Part shown: piece after piece, positions 7,972 to 13,993 of the stretch
Layout: every line of letters begins with the position of its first letter
Position numbering within the stretch: position 1 is the stretch's first letter
DNA from: a virus
Length of the DNA: 21,417 nucleotides
Virus record (IMG/VR): IMGVR_UViG_3300048833_000586
Span: 1 to 21,417 of that record
Direction: 5' to 3' (one strand)
Made by a program: the position numbers and the translations under genes
Notes under the pieces: model-generated
The model's database searches: none
What the model saw: the letters and a program-made list of their open reading frames with translations, nothing else
What the model was told of the DNA's origin: nothing

Positions 7972-9096
7972 ATGGAAAAATCGCCTCCTCCCGAGCTCGA
8001 GCCGCCCCGCCCGGGGGGGAGCATCCTCAAAATCAAGGAGCTCGAGCATCCGGAGGGCGGTGCTCCCCGAACGATTGCCTTCACCGAGTTCGATATCAAG
8101 CCGCTCGGCTACGAGGAGCTTGCCTCGGCCAAGCTGCACCAAGCGATGACGATTCCGCTCGAGATCTACAATGGCCGCATCGTTGAGACCGACATCAAGG
8201 ATGTCGACGTCACGAAGTATGTGCGCATCAGCACCACTCTCGAGAGTCCGTTCACTGCGCGGGCAATAGGTCTCGTGCGTGGTGGTTGGCTGCCTTCGGC
8301 GCTCGCGGCGACGCGTGCCAATGCTGTTATCCTGCCCGATCGGAACATCATCTCAGACATCGTCGGTCGGTTCGAAGCCGGCAGACCAGTGAGGCGCGAG
8401 CCGGATTTCCTAGACCTATTCGAGAATCAAAATGTGCGCATCAGCCCGCTCGTCGCGGCGCTCGAAGGTAATAGGCGCGAAATCCCGACCGCAGAGGTAG
8501 CGCGGACCCAGCTCAATGAGGCGGTGACGAAGCTTGGCCGGGCGCTGCCTCAAGCCACGCTAATGGTCGGGCCGAGCACGAATAGGGGTCTCCTTGGTCT
8601 CATCGATGACATGCAGCCCGGATTCGTACGCAAGCAGGCTTTGCTGCGGCGATTAGCGCCACGACTATGCTCACCTGCGCCGCGACAAGAGATCGACGCC
8701 CGTTGGTGGACGGTCCTGAACGAGGCAGACACTCACCAGGTGCCGCGCACCTCACTGCTGGTGCTGGCGCTGCTCAGCGCCCTCGTTCACCCTGTCGGCG
8801 AGTGCGCAGCGAAGAAGCTGCTCAAATTGCACGCCAGGTACGACGACGGCGATGCCTACAATGCGCTGAGTGATCTGCAGGCACTCGAGTTGCTCCTCCA
8901 CTGCTTCGCCTTTCAGCCGGAGATCGAGCCGCAGCTCTGCACGGCGGACCGCAACCTCGCACTGTTTTGGGTTGGCATAGGTGCCAGCGCGATTGAGCGA
9001 GCGGGCAGCGGGGTTCGATGCTCGCTAGTACCACATCCGGCAATCCTCCCCGCTCCCTACGGAGAGCGATGGGCCAAGGATATCCGCTTGGCCTGA
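7972..9096 (+). CDS. Cargo protein with PIN-like nuclease features (function unproven)
   Basis: This 374-residue protein runs against the phage operon. The chosen ATG (7972) has AGG about 7 bases upstream; an in-frame ATG at 7918 would add 18 residues. Residues 1-110 form an unrecognised mixed domain (IKELEHPEGG to RAIGLVRGGW). At residues 118-130, NAVILPDRNIISD resembles the first strand and acidic residue of PIN domains. Near the C-terminus SDLQALELLLH (Asp301) and LCTADRNLALFW (Asp326) resemble the later acidic positions. Between them lies a long helical region. If correct, it is a metal-dependent RNase, as in many toxins and defence proteins. The similarity rests on a few motifs seen by eye, so the family is tentative. 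Codons and base composition are visibly less GC-rich than the phage genes on either side, indicating separate acquisition. Confidence 0.4.
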   Translation: MEKSPPPELEPPRPGGSILKIKELEHPEGGAPRTIAFTEFDIKPLGYEELASAKLHQAMTIPLEIYNGRIVETDIKDVDVTKYVRISTTLESPFTARAIGLVRGGWLPSALAATRANAVILPDRNIISDIVGRFEAGRPVRREPDFLDLFENQNVRISPLVAALEGNRREIPTAEVARTQLNEAVTKLGRALPQATLMVGPSTNRGLLGLIDDMQPGFVRKQALLRRLAPRLCSPAPRQEIDARWWTVLNEADTHQVPRTSLLVLALLSALVHPVGECAAKKLLKLHARYDDGDAYNALSDLQALELLLHCFAFQPEIEPQLCTADRNLALFWVGIGASAIERAGSGVRCSLVPHPAILPAPYGERWAKDIRLA

Positions 9097-9113
9097 CCAC
9101 CTCTCACAGACCT

Positions 9114-9140
9114 GCTGCCGACACAATCGGTGGCAGCTTT
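9114..9140 (+). terminator. Possible intrinsic terminator after the PIN-like gene
   Basis: Eighteen bases after the stop codon, GCTGCC (9114-9119) pairs with GGCAGC (9132-9137). An alternative inner stem pairs CCGA with TCGG. The stem is followed by only TTT and then GCATTG, so the T tract is weak. Placement just after the gene end supports a terminator; strength is uncertain. Confidence 0.45.
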
Positions 9141-9221
9141 GCATTGTAAGTCGGGTGCCCTCTCGCAGAGCCAGCTACCTCAGCTTCCTCACCAGAGCCG
9201 CCCTTGCGGCGCGGGTCGACG

Positions 9222-9446
9222 TCAGGCGTACTCCGTCCCCGCCTGCTGGTTTCTCAGCACCGCGGTGATCATTCACGTCGCCGTGGCGTTGTAGGCGGCG
9301 CGGCGCTTGAAGCTCGCCTCAACGCCATCGGGTCCTTCGACCGGCGTCTTGGCGATGCGTCAGGTAGACCTCGTACAGCGTGGAGGTGAGGCTGCGGTTC
9401 GCATTGATCGTGCAGCTGAAGGCGAACTCGGCGGGCGTTTTGTTCC
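9222..9446 (-). pseudogene. Decayed duplicate of the 3' end of the tail tube gene
   Basis: This segment aligns over about 225 bases with the 3' end of the intact tail tube gene (10171-10393), in the same orientation and at roughly three-quarters identity by eye. Long shared stretches include CTTCGACCGGCGTC and GGCTGCGGTTCGC (plus-strand text). Read on the minus strand it encodes a recognisable version of the last about 74 residues (AYETGAQQNRLVATIM against TYETGALQNKLVATMM). A TGA interrupts it at 9273-9275, and an extra base near 9353-9360 shifts the frame. It ends at a stop codon aligned with the real one. There is no start and no 5' part, so it is a dead fragment. With the intact copy it forms a direct repeat around the DarT-like gene. 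The bases between 9097 and 9221 hold only the possible terminator. Confidence 0.88.
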
Positions 9447-9480
9447 GGATGGCGTACGCATCCAGAGACAGCGGTTTGGG

Positions 9481-10017
9481 TTATTGGAAATCCAGGATGT
9501 AGGCTGCCGGTACCACGGTCGGAACCAGGACTTCATAGTTGGAGGCGCGATGTATCCGGTGCCGAACGAAGATGTCATCCCGGTCCAACTCTCCCAGGAA
9601 CGCCTCGTGATCCATGCGATCGACCGCTCGCGCGACAGAGTAGGTCTTGGTGCGATAGTGGTTCGCGCGACCGAGGGCGACCTTGGCGCCGCGAAGGTGC
9701 AGAACCTGCGGATCGACACTGAGCACGCGCGGTCGTCGCCAGCGCTCGTCCGGTTGCTTCGGCATCACCACGGACGTGTGGAAGGCAAGGAACACGTCGT
9801 TCCATAGCCCGTGCTGGCGATCGAGTGACCAGGTGAGCCCGTCGCCTCCGGGGTACACTGGCGTCACCCCTCTGGTCTCCGCCTCCTGTTTTGAGAGCAA
9901 GCCGTGCTTCGCAATTGATGCCAAGTTCCTCTCATCGGTCACGTGAAAAAGGGCCCCGTGCATCTTGCTGATAATGTGCTCGACAAGGAGCGACACGTTG
10001 TCGGGGCGAGAGGGCAT
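9481..10017 (-). CDS. Predicted ADP-ribosyltransferase toxin, DarT-like (DUF4433-like)
   Basis: This 178-residue protein, taken from ATG 10015-10017, begins its core with LFHVTDERNLASIAKHGLLS (residues 23-42). This matches the DarT-type pattern in which a His (25) and the Asn-Leu of an NLxSIxxxGL motif (Asn31) line the NAD pocket. The middle has WNDVFLAFHTSVVM and RVLSVDPQVL strands. The end has SNYEVLVPTVVPAAYI, where Glu162 sits as the expected catalytic Glu before a Leu-Val-Pro strand. DarT enzymes ADP-ribosylate thymidine in single-stranded DNA and act as toxins or anti-phage effectors, usually with a DarG macrodomain antitoxin. No macrodomain gene is visible here. The start is uncertain: the frame is open to 10143, and no good ribosome site precedes 10017. 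The gene lies just after the tail tube gene in the same direction, so late transcription could reach it. Composition is less GC-rich than its neighbours. The family call is by motif only. Confidence 0.5.
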   Translation of the reverse strand: MPSRPDNVSLLVEHIISKMHGALFHVTDERNLASIAKHGLLSKQEAETRGVTPVYPGGDGLTWSLDRQHGLWNDVFLAFHTSVVMPKQPDERWRRPRVLSVDPQVLHLRGAKVALGRANHYRTKTYSVARAVDRMDHEAFLGELDRDDIFVRHRIHRASNYEVLVPTVVPAAYILDFQ

Positions 10018-10170
10018 TGTCACACATACTGGAATGACCTCGACAGAATAGCCAGCGAGGTTCTGCACGGTGGCCCGGGCATCGACCGCGGCGTCCTCGG
10101 GAGCGCAAGTCCATCTCCGGCGTGAGCTCGGGAACCGACGCAATCCAGCCTTCGCAGACGGGACCGCGGC
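10018..10170 (-). pseudogene. Possible HicB-like antitoxin fragment, frameshifted and lacking its start
   Basis: Between the tail tube stop and the DarT-like gene, one minus-strand frame reads CEGWIASVPELTPEMDL. After a one-base shift the DarT-like frame continues PEDAAVDARATVQNLAGY. Joined, the two resemble the strand-then-helix layout of HicB-type antitoxins (W/Y-x-A-x-V-P-E-L followed by an Ala-rich helix). There is no start codon, because the tail tube gene ends directly before it. It may be the remains of an antitoxin cut at the recombination junction, or an unrelated N-terminal part of the DarT-like gene. This reading is weak and depends on a few residues. Confidence 0.25.
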
Positions 10171-11127
10171 TTACGTATATTCCGTCCCCGCCAGCTGGTT
10201 CTTCAGCACCGCGGTCATCATGCGGGTGGCGGTGGCGTTGAAGGCCGCGCGGAACTCGAAGCTCGCCTCGACGCCACCCGGGCCTTCGACCGGCGTCTTG
10301 GCCAGCGCCAGGTAGACCTCGTGCAGCGTGAAGGTCAGGCTGCGGTTCGCGTCGATCGTGTAGCTGAAGGCGAACTCCGCGGCGGCGTTGTTCTGCGCCT
10401 GCGTCAGCAGCGTGGTGTCCGCGAAGCGCGCGGTAATCTGGCCGGTGGCGCGGGCGACGCCGGGATCCACGCCCTCCACCTTCCGGTCGGCGCGGATGGT
10501 GCGGACCATCTCCATGCCGTTGGCGTAGGTGAGTCGCGCCCCCGTCACCTGCGCGAGCGCGGCACCGTTGCGGCTGATCGCGCCCTGCGCCTTGTTGAAG
10601 GCGGTGTAGGTGGCGCTGGTCGGCGTGCCACCACTGCTGCTCGCGCCACGTGTGGAACCCTGCCCCATCAGCCCGAAGGTCGCGGTGGCGGGACCGGTCG
10701 GCGAGAAGTCGATCTCCAACGTATCGGCGCGCACGCCGGTGCAAAGATCGTAGCTCGGCACGTCCGGGTAGCCGATCTCGATGCTGTTCGATGGCAGCGC
10801 GGCGGCGCCCGAGGCGAAGCTGTGGATGAAGTTGGGGCTGGTGCCGGTGGTGCTCGGCGCGCCGAGCAGCAGGCGCAGCCAGAGGCGGATGTTGACCAGG
10901 TCCACCGGCCCCACCGCCAGGCCCTGCACGGTGACGGTGTCGAGGAAGGGTGCCGCCGGATCGCGGCTGCTGCCGACGCCAATGACGTCGGCATCGAGCA
11001 GCGGCTGCTCGGCGCCGAGGTCGCAGGAGAGGAACGGCATGCGCAGCCAGTCGCCCGCGGGCGCGGTGCCGTAGGTGGCCTCCGGGATCATGAGCAGACG
11101 GCAATTGGCGCCGATGGCACGGGGCAT
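10171..11127 (-). CDS. Major tail tube protein, lambda gpV position
   Basis: This 318-residue protein shows the features of siphophage tail tube subunits: a beta-rich, Gly/Ala/Thr-rich sequence beginning MPRAIGANCRLLMIPEATYG, with an ATYGTAP segment common to this family. Strands such as DTLEIDFSPTGPATATFGLMG and SLTFTLHEVYLALAKTPVEG follow, and a C-terminal FEFRAAFNATATRMMTAVLKN. It polymerises as hexameric rings around the tape measure. The ATG at 11125-11127 has GGAG about 7 bases upstream, and the gene follows the gpU-position gene with a gap of 34 bases. It ends in TAA at 10171-10173. Its last about 74 codons are duplicated as a decayed fragment at 9222-9446. That raises the possibility that the present 3' end came from a related phage, although no frame damage is visible. 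Confidence 0.85.
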   Translation of the reverse strand: MPRAIGANCRLLMIPEATYGTAPAGDWLRMPFLSCDLGAEQPLLDADVIGVGSSRDPAAPFLDTVTVQGLAVGPVDLVNIRLWLRLLLGAPSTTGTSPNFIHSFASGAAALPSNSIEIGYPDVPSYDLCTGVRADTLEIDFSPTGPATATFGLMGQGSTRGASSSGGTPTSATYTAFNKAQGAISRNGAALAQVTGARLTYANGMEMVRTIRADRKVEGVDPGVARATGQITARFADTTLLTQAQNNAAAEFAFSYTIDANRSLTFTLHEVYLALAKTPVEGPGGVEASFEFRAAFNATATRMMTAVLKNQLAGTEYT

Positions 11128-11161
11128 CGGAGATCTCCGGGATCAGCGGGAGGGAGAAGCG

Positions 11162-11608
11162 TCAGGCCAGCGGCGAGCCGGCGACGGTGAAGAACAGGGC
11201 GACGGGGACGGAGGCGGCACGGGCGGCCGCGGCGCCCTCGAACTCGACATCCTCGAAGTCGGGCGCACCGGGCTGCGCCCATTCCACCGCACCGCCGAGG
11301 GTGCGGTCAGCGGTGGTCGCTGAGGCGATGTCCACCAACAACGCGTCAAGCAGCGCGGTGCGCGCCGCCGGCGTCACGCCGCCGACGGTCACCTCGACCT
11401 CGGCGCGATGCTCGATCGCCCAAGCTAGCGGCGAGAGGATCGCCGTCTCCTCCACGGTCTCGCCATCGCGGATGACGACCAGCCCGCCCGGTGGCAGGCG
11501 CTGCGGCACGGTCTCGCCGCGCAGCACCAGCGGCGCCGGACTTCTGCCGGCCAAGGCTGTGGCGAGCCGGCTGTGCAGCGCCGCGATCGCGGCCTCGCGC
11601 ATGCTCAT
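11162..11608 (-). CDS. Tail terminator protein, lambda gpU position
   Basis: This 148-residue protein begins MSMREAAIAALHSRL with a helix, then GGLVVIRDGE, then RAEVEVTVGGVTPAARTALLDALLVDI, and ends in a strand PVALFFTVAGSPLA. This helix-strand-helix-strand pattern with a final hydrophobic strand is typical of gpU/HK97 tail terminator proteins. In some genomes the family is misnamed after acyl-CoA transferases. It would cap the tail tube when it reaches full length. The start at 11606-11608 overlaps the previous stop (ATGA); an upstream ATG at 11638 is less likely. It sits directly before the tail tube gene, as in lambda. Confidence 0.68.
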   Translation of the reverse strand: MSMREAAIAALHSRLATALAGRSPAPLVLRGETVPQRLPPGGLVVIRDGETVEETAILSPLAWAIEHRAEVEVTVGGVTPAARTALLDALLVDIASATTADRTLGGAVEWAQPGAPDFEDVEFEGAAAARAASVPVALFFTVAGSPLA

Positions 11609-12333
11609 GGCGCCGCCCTCCCACTCTCGCGCTCCCACGCCGCGACAAACCGCCCGGGCAGACGACGCAGGCCGCGTTCGGCGGCGCCCTTCACGTCCAG
11701 CCGCTTGGCGAGCTTCACCTGCGGCAGGAGCAGGAACATCGGCACCATGCCGCGGGCGAGCATGCCGCGCGCCCAGGCTTCGCGGCCCTTGCGGTTGCCG
11801 GTGCCGACCTCAGCGAGGCCGCCGGCGACCAGCCGGGTGCGGCGACGTCGACCGGCCGGCTCGCCCTGGCGGAGCGGCAGGCACCAGACGAAGCCGCGCC
11901 CCGACTGGAACGGCCGCAGGAAGCCCTGCCCGGAGGCGACCATCTGCGCCGGCGTGACCCGCATCCCCTTCTCACCGCGGCCGCGGCGGCCCCGCGCCGC
12001 ATTGAAGCCGGTTGGGATCGCGAGGAACTTTCGGCCGCCCTTGGCGCGGATCAGCGCACCGCGCTCGAAGGCGTCGATCACGTTCGGCACCTTGGTCCAG
12101 ACCAAGCCGGCGGGACGCAGCGACTGCCCCGCGCGGGGAAACACCTGCGACCGCCAGGCATTGGCGATCCCCCGTGCATTGCCGCCGAAGCTGCTGGTGA
12201 CCTGCCGCCGCAACTCGGACTTAACCTGATCGGTCTCGGCGCGGATCGCCGTCATGGCCGCGCGCTCGCCGGCGCGCACCTCGGCGGCGAGCACCTGGCG
12301 CAGGTCGCCGACGATACGGGCGGCGAGCCTCAC
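11605..12333 (-). CDS. Neck / tail completion protein, DUF6441-like, lambda gpZ position
   Basis: This 242-residue basic protein begins MRLAARIVGDLRQVLAAEVRAGERA, an amphipathic helix, followed by LKxELRRQVT-type sequence (VKSELRRQVTSSFGG). It continues with IANAWRSQVFP, GLVWTKVPNVIDAFERG, KFLAIPTGFN and VPMFLLLPQVKLAKRLDV. This layout matches the DUF6441 phage family I recall from alphaproteobacterial phages. Placement between head-tail attachment and tail terminator genes suggests it joins the tail to the head, as lambda gpZ does. The start is GTG (12331-12333), overlapping the holin stop (GTGA). The function is by position, not by a known mechanism. Confidence 0.65.
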   Translation of the reverse strand: MRLAARIVGDLRQVLAAEVRAGERAAMTAIRAETDQVKSELRRQVTSSFGGNARGIANAWRSQVFPRAGQSLRPAGLVWTKVPNVIDAFERGALIRAKGGRKFLAIPTGFNAARGRRGRGEKGMRVTPAQMVASGQGFLRPFQSGRGFVWCLPLRQGEPAGRRRRTRLVAGGLAEVGTGNRKGREAWARGMLARGMVPMFLLLPQVKLAKRLDVKGAAERGLRRLPGRFVAAWERESGRAAP

Positions 12334-12650
12334 GGCGTGCCGCCGCCGGGCGGCAGGCCGGTGCGATGGCGGATGATGGCGACCGCGAGATCATGCAGCG
12401 CCGCCTGGCCGAGGTAGCCGAACACGAAGGCGAATAGGAACCGGCCGTACTCGTTGAACTCGAGAAAGCCGCCGAGGGCATAGCCGGCACTGCCGACCAG
12501 GGCGGCGGACGGCACCTCCCAAGCGAGGCACCAGCCGAAGCGCCGACGCTCGGGGTTGTTCCACCGCACGAAGCCGCCGGCGAGACCAGCCGCGGCGCCC
12601 AGCAGCAGGTCGCGCAGGATCTCCAGCAGGGTGAGAGCGTTCTGCGGCAT
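12330..12650 (-). CDS. Holin
   Basis: This 106-residue protein has three hydrophobic segments: about residues 8-27 (LLEILRDLLLGAAAGLAGG), 46-62 (PSAALVGSAGYALGGFL) and 70-95 (FLFAFVFGYLGQAALHDLAV). The pattern of charged NNPERRRFGW between the first two segments and FGYLGQAALHDLA in the last resembles the Phage_holin_3_1/LydA type. Holins form inner-membrane holes that time lysis and release endolysin or trigger membrane-held enzymes. The start at 12648-12650 has AGGAG about 9 bases upstream, so it has its own good ribosome site. It is separated from the other lysis genes by the head-tail attachment gene. Confidence 0.75.
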   Translation of the reverse strand: MPQNALTLLEILRDLLLGAAAGLAGGFVRWNNPERRRFGWCLAWEVPSAALVGSAGYALGGFLEFNEYGRFLFAFVFGYLGQAALHDLAVAIIRHRTGLPPGGGTP

Positions 12651-12662
12651 GGGGTGGGGCTC

Positions 12663-12971
12663 CTATCGCTGGCAAAGCACGCGCCAGGCGGTGCCGGAGG
12701 CGTCGCGCTCGGCATGGGTGACGGTGAGCAGGTCGGGGCCGAGGGCGAAGCTGTCGCCGGCGGCGAGATCGGGCAGCGTCGCGATGGCGACGGCGAGGAT
12801 GTCGCTGGCCGAGAGGATCTCGGTGCCGAAGCCATCAGCCACGCGGTCTGGCGAGGACCGCACGACGCGGACCGCAACAGCAGGGCCGGTGCCGCCCCGC
12901 CGATAGACCGCCTCGGCGCCCAGATTCGGATCGGCGACCAGGGCCGCCATCGCTGCGGCGAAGGCGCTCAT
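12663..12971 (-). CDS. Head-tail attachment protein, lambda gpFII-like
   Basis: This 102-residue protein begins with a helix (SAFAAAMAALVADPNLGAEA), then strands AVAVRVVRSSPD, a GFGTEILSAS segment, IATLPDLAAGDSF and LLTVTHAERDASGTAWRVL. This is the gpFII pattern: a small beta barrel with an A-x-L-P-D-L-x-x-G-D strand and a closing G-x-x-W strand. The protein joins the filled head to the tail. The ATG overlaps the Rz1-like stop (ATGA), and the gene ends in TAG at 12663-12665. It sits inside the lysis cassette, between the spanins and the holin, which is an uncommon location. Confidence 0.7.
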   Translation of the reverse strand: MSAFAAAMAALVADPNLGAEAVYRRGGTGPAVAVRVVRSSPDRVADGFGTEILSASDILAVAIATLPDLAAGDSFALGPDLLTVTHAERDASGTAWRVLCQR

Positions 12972-13186
12972 CGCCCGCAGGCTCCACGGATGCGGGCGCG
13001 CAGGTCGCCATAGTCGTCGATCATGCGCGCCAGCACGGAGTTGGCGGGCAGCGCCACCAGCTCCTCCGCTGCCTGCACCTGCACGACACGGGAATACGGC
13101 ACCAGCGCCAGGCAGGCCGGTTCAGAACCGGCCGGAGCGCAGGCGCCCAGCAGCGCCATCAGCGCGATACTCGGCAGATGCCGCAT
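12968..13186 (-). CDS. o-spanin, Rz1-like lipoprotein
   Basis: This 72-residue protein begins MRHLPSIALMALLGACAPAG: a short basic and hydrophobic signal followed by a lipobox (LGAC) with the lipid-carrying Cys at residue 14. The mature part is short, with LVPYSRVVQVQAAEELVALP. In Rz/Rz1 pairs the outer-membrane lipoprotein joins the inner-membrane partner across the periplasm and fuses the membranes in the last lysis step. The ATG (13184-13186) has GGAGAG upstream and lies inside the Rz-like gene in another frame, so the two overlap by 65 bases. That overlap is a hallmark of spanin pairs. Sequence similarity to lambda Rz1 is not expected and was not seen; the Pro content is lower than usual. 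Confidence 0.72.
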   Translation of the reverse strand: MRHLPSIALMALLGACAPAGSEPACLALVPYSRVVQVQAAEELVALPANSVLARMIDDYGDLRARIRGACGR

Positions 13187-13355
13187 CGGCTCTCTCCCTG
13201 GCCTCGAGGCTGTCCTGCGCCGTCTCGCGTTCGACATCCGCGCGGCCCTGCCGCCGGCCCATGGCCAGCAGTGCCATCACCGCGATGGCGCCCGCCAGGA
13301 CAGCCGCGACCCAGCCACCGATGCGGGAGCAGAGGGCAGCGAGCAGCGCCGTCAT
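13122..13355 (-). CDS. i-spanin, Rz-like
   Basis: This 77-residue protein has one N-terminal membrane segment (GGWVAAVLAGAIAVMALLAMG, residues 13-33). The remainder is charged and helical, with many Arg, Glu and Ala residues (VERETAQDSLEARERADAAS), consistent with a periplasmic coiled coil. That is the layout of lambda Rz, but it is about half the usual length. The ATG overlaps the endolysin stop (ATGA). The lipoprotein gene starts within its 3' part in a different frame. Together they form a complete overlapping spanin pair. Confidence 0.7.
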   Translation of the reverse strand: MTALLAALCSRIGGWVAAVLAGAIAVMALLAMGRRQGRADVERETAQDSLEARERADAASAEYRADGAAGRLRSGRF

Positions 13356-13993
13356 GCCGGCCGCCGCAGGCGCCACAGCAGGACGCCGAAGATGGCGGCG
13401 AGGATCACCGCGATGGCGACCATCGGCGCTAAGCCGCCGAGCGCCTGGATCGCCGGTGCCGCCTGAGCCGCAACGGTCGCCACGCCGGCCGCGCCGACTG
13501 CCACCGCGCCGCGGCCTGTGCCGGTGGTGGTGGCGACCTGCCGCAGCGTCGCCGGTGCAGGCGGCGGCACGCCGGCCATGGTCATGGCGCGATCGATGAC
13601 GGCGGGCGGATAGGCCAGCCCGGCGCATTCATGGGCGATGATGGCCTCGACCATAGGGCGGAGCTGCTCATGCCGGTGCAGGTCGACCGGATCGTCGGCG
13701 GCCACACCCATGCGCCGTGCCACAACGGCGACATAGGCGCCGGTGTCGTTCTCGCCAGGCGGCGCCCAGCGGTCGATGATGCCGCGCACCGTCCGCAGGC
13801 CGTGACGATCCTGGTATGTGGTGAGCAGGGCGGCCAGGGCGCGGATGCCATGCTCGTGGCTCACGAACCGGCAGAAGCGCCCGTCCGAGAGCGGATCGGC
13901 GAGCCCTTGCCATTTGTTGGCCGGGACATACTCGATGTTGCCGGGATTGCGGTTGCGATAGCCCCGCGTGGCCTTGGGATCGATGCGGCTCAT
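13352..13993 (-). CDS. Endolysin (lysozyme-like, RN-PGNI family) with C-terminal membrane segment
   Basis: This 213-residue protein carries YRNRNPGNIEYVPANKWQGL near residues 12-31, the signature of phage peptidoglycan hydrolases often annotated as 'structural protein' or virion protein. It continues with FVSHEHGIRALAALLTTYQ, IIDRWAPPGENDTGAYVAVVARRMGV and LRPMVEAIIAHE, all family hallmarks. The final about 60 residues differ: a Gly/Ala/Val-rich stretch (GAVAVGAAGVATVAAQAAP) and a membrane helix (APMVAIAVILAAIFGVLLWRL) ending in RLRRPA. It could be a membrane-tethered or holin-fused enzyme. There is no N-terminal signal, so export is not explained by the sequence. Its start overlaps the preceding stop (ATGA), and it heads the lysis genes. 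Confidence 0.75.
   Translation of the reverse strand: MSRIDPKATRGYRNRNPGNIEYVPANKWQGLADPLSDGRFCRFVSHEHGIRALAALLTTYQDRHGLRTVRGIIDRWAPPGENDTGAYVAVVARRMGVAADDPVDLHRHEQLRPMVEAIIAHECAGLAYPPAVIDRAMTMAGVPPPAPATLRQVATTTGTGRGAVAVGAAGVATVAAQAAPAIQALGGLAPMVAIAVILAAIFGVLLWRLRRPA

Noticed and set aside
9114-9140. Part of a longer inverted repeat marking an insertion sequence end
   Set aside because: No matching inverted copy was seen at the other end of the island, and there is no transposase or target-site duplication. A terminator is the simpler reading.
9931-11104. 390-residue minus-strand frame overlapping the tail tube gene
   Set aside because: It is a shadow frame with Arg/His/Gly-rich translation over the tail tube gene. 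Only its end, after the tail tube stop, holds the possible HicB-like segment reported separately.
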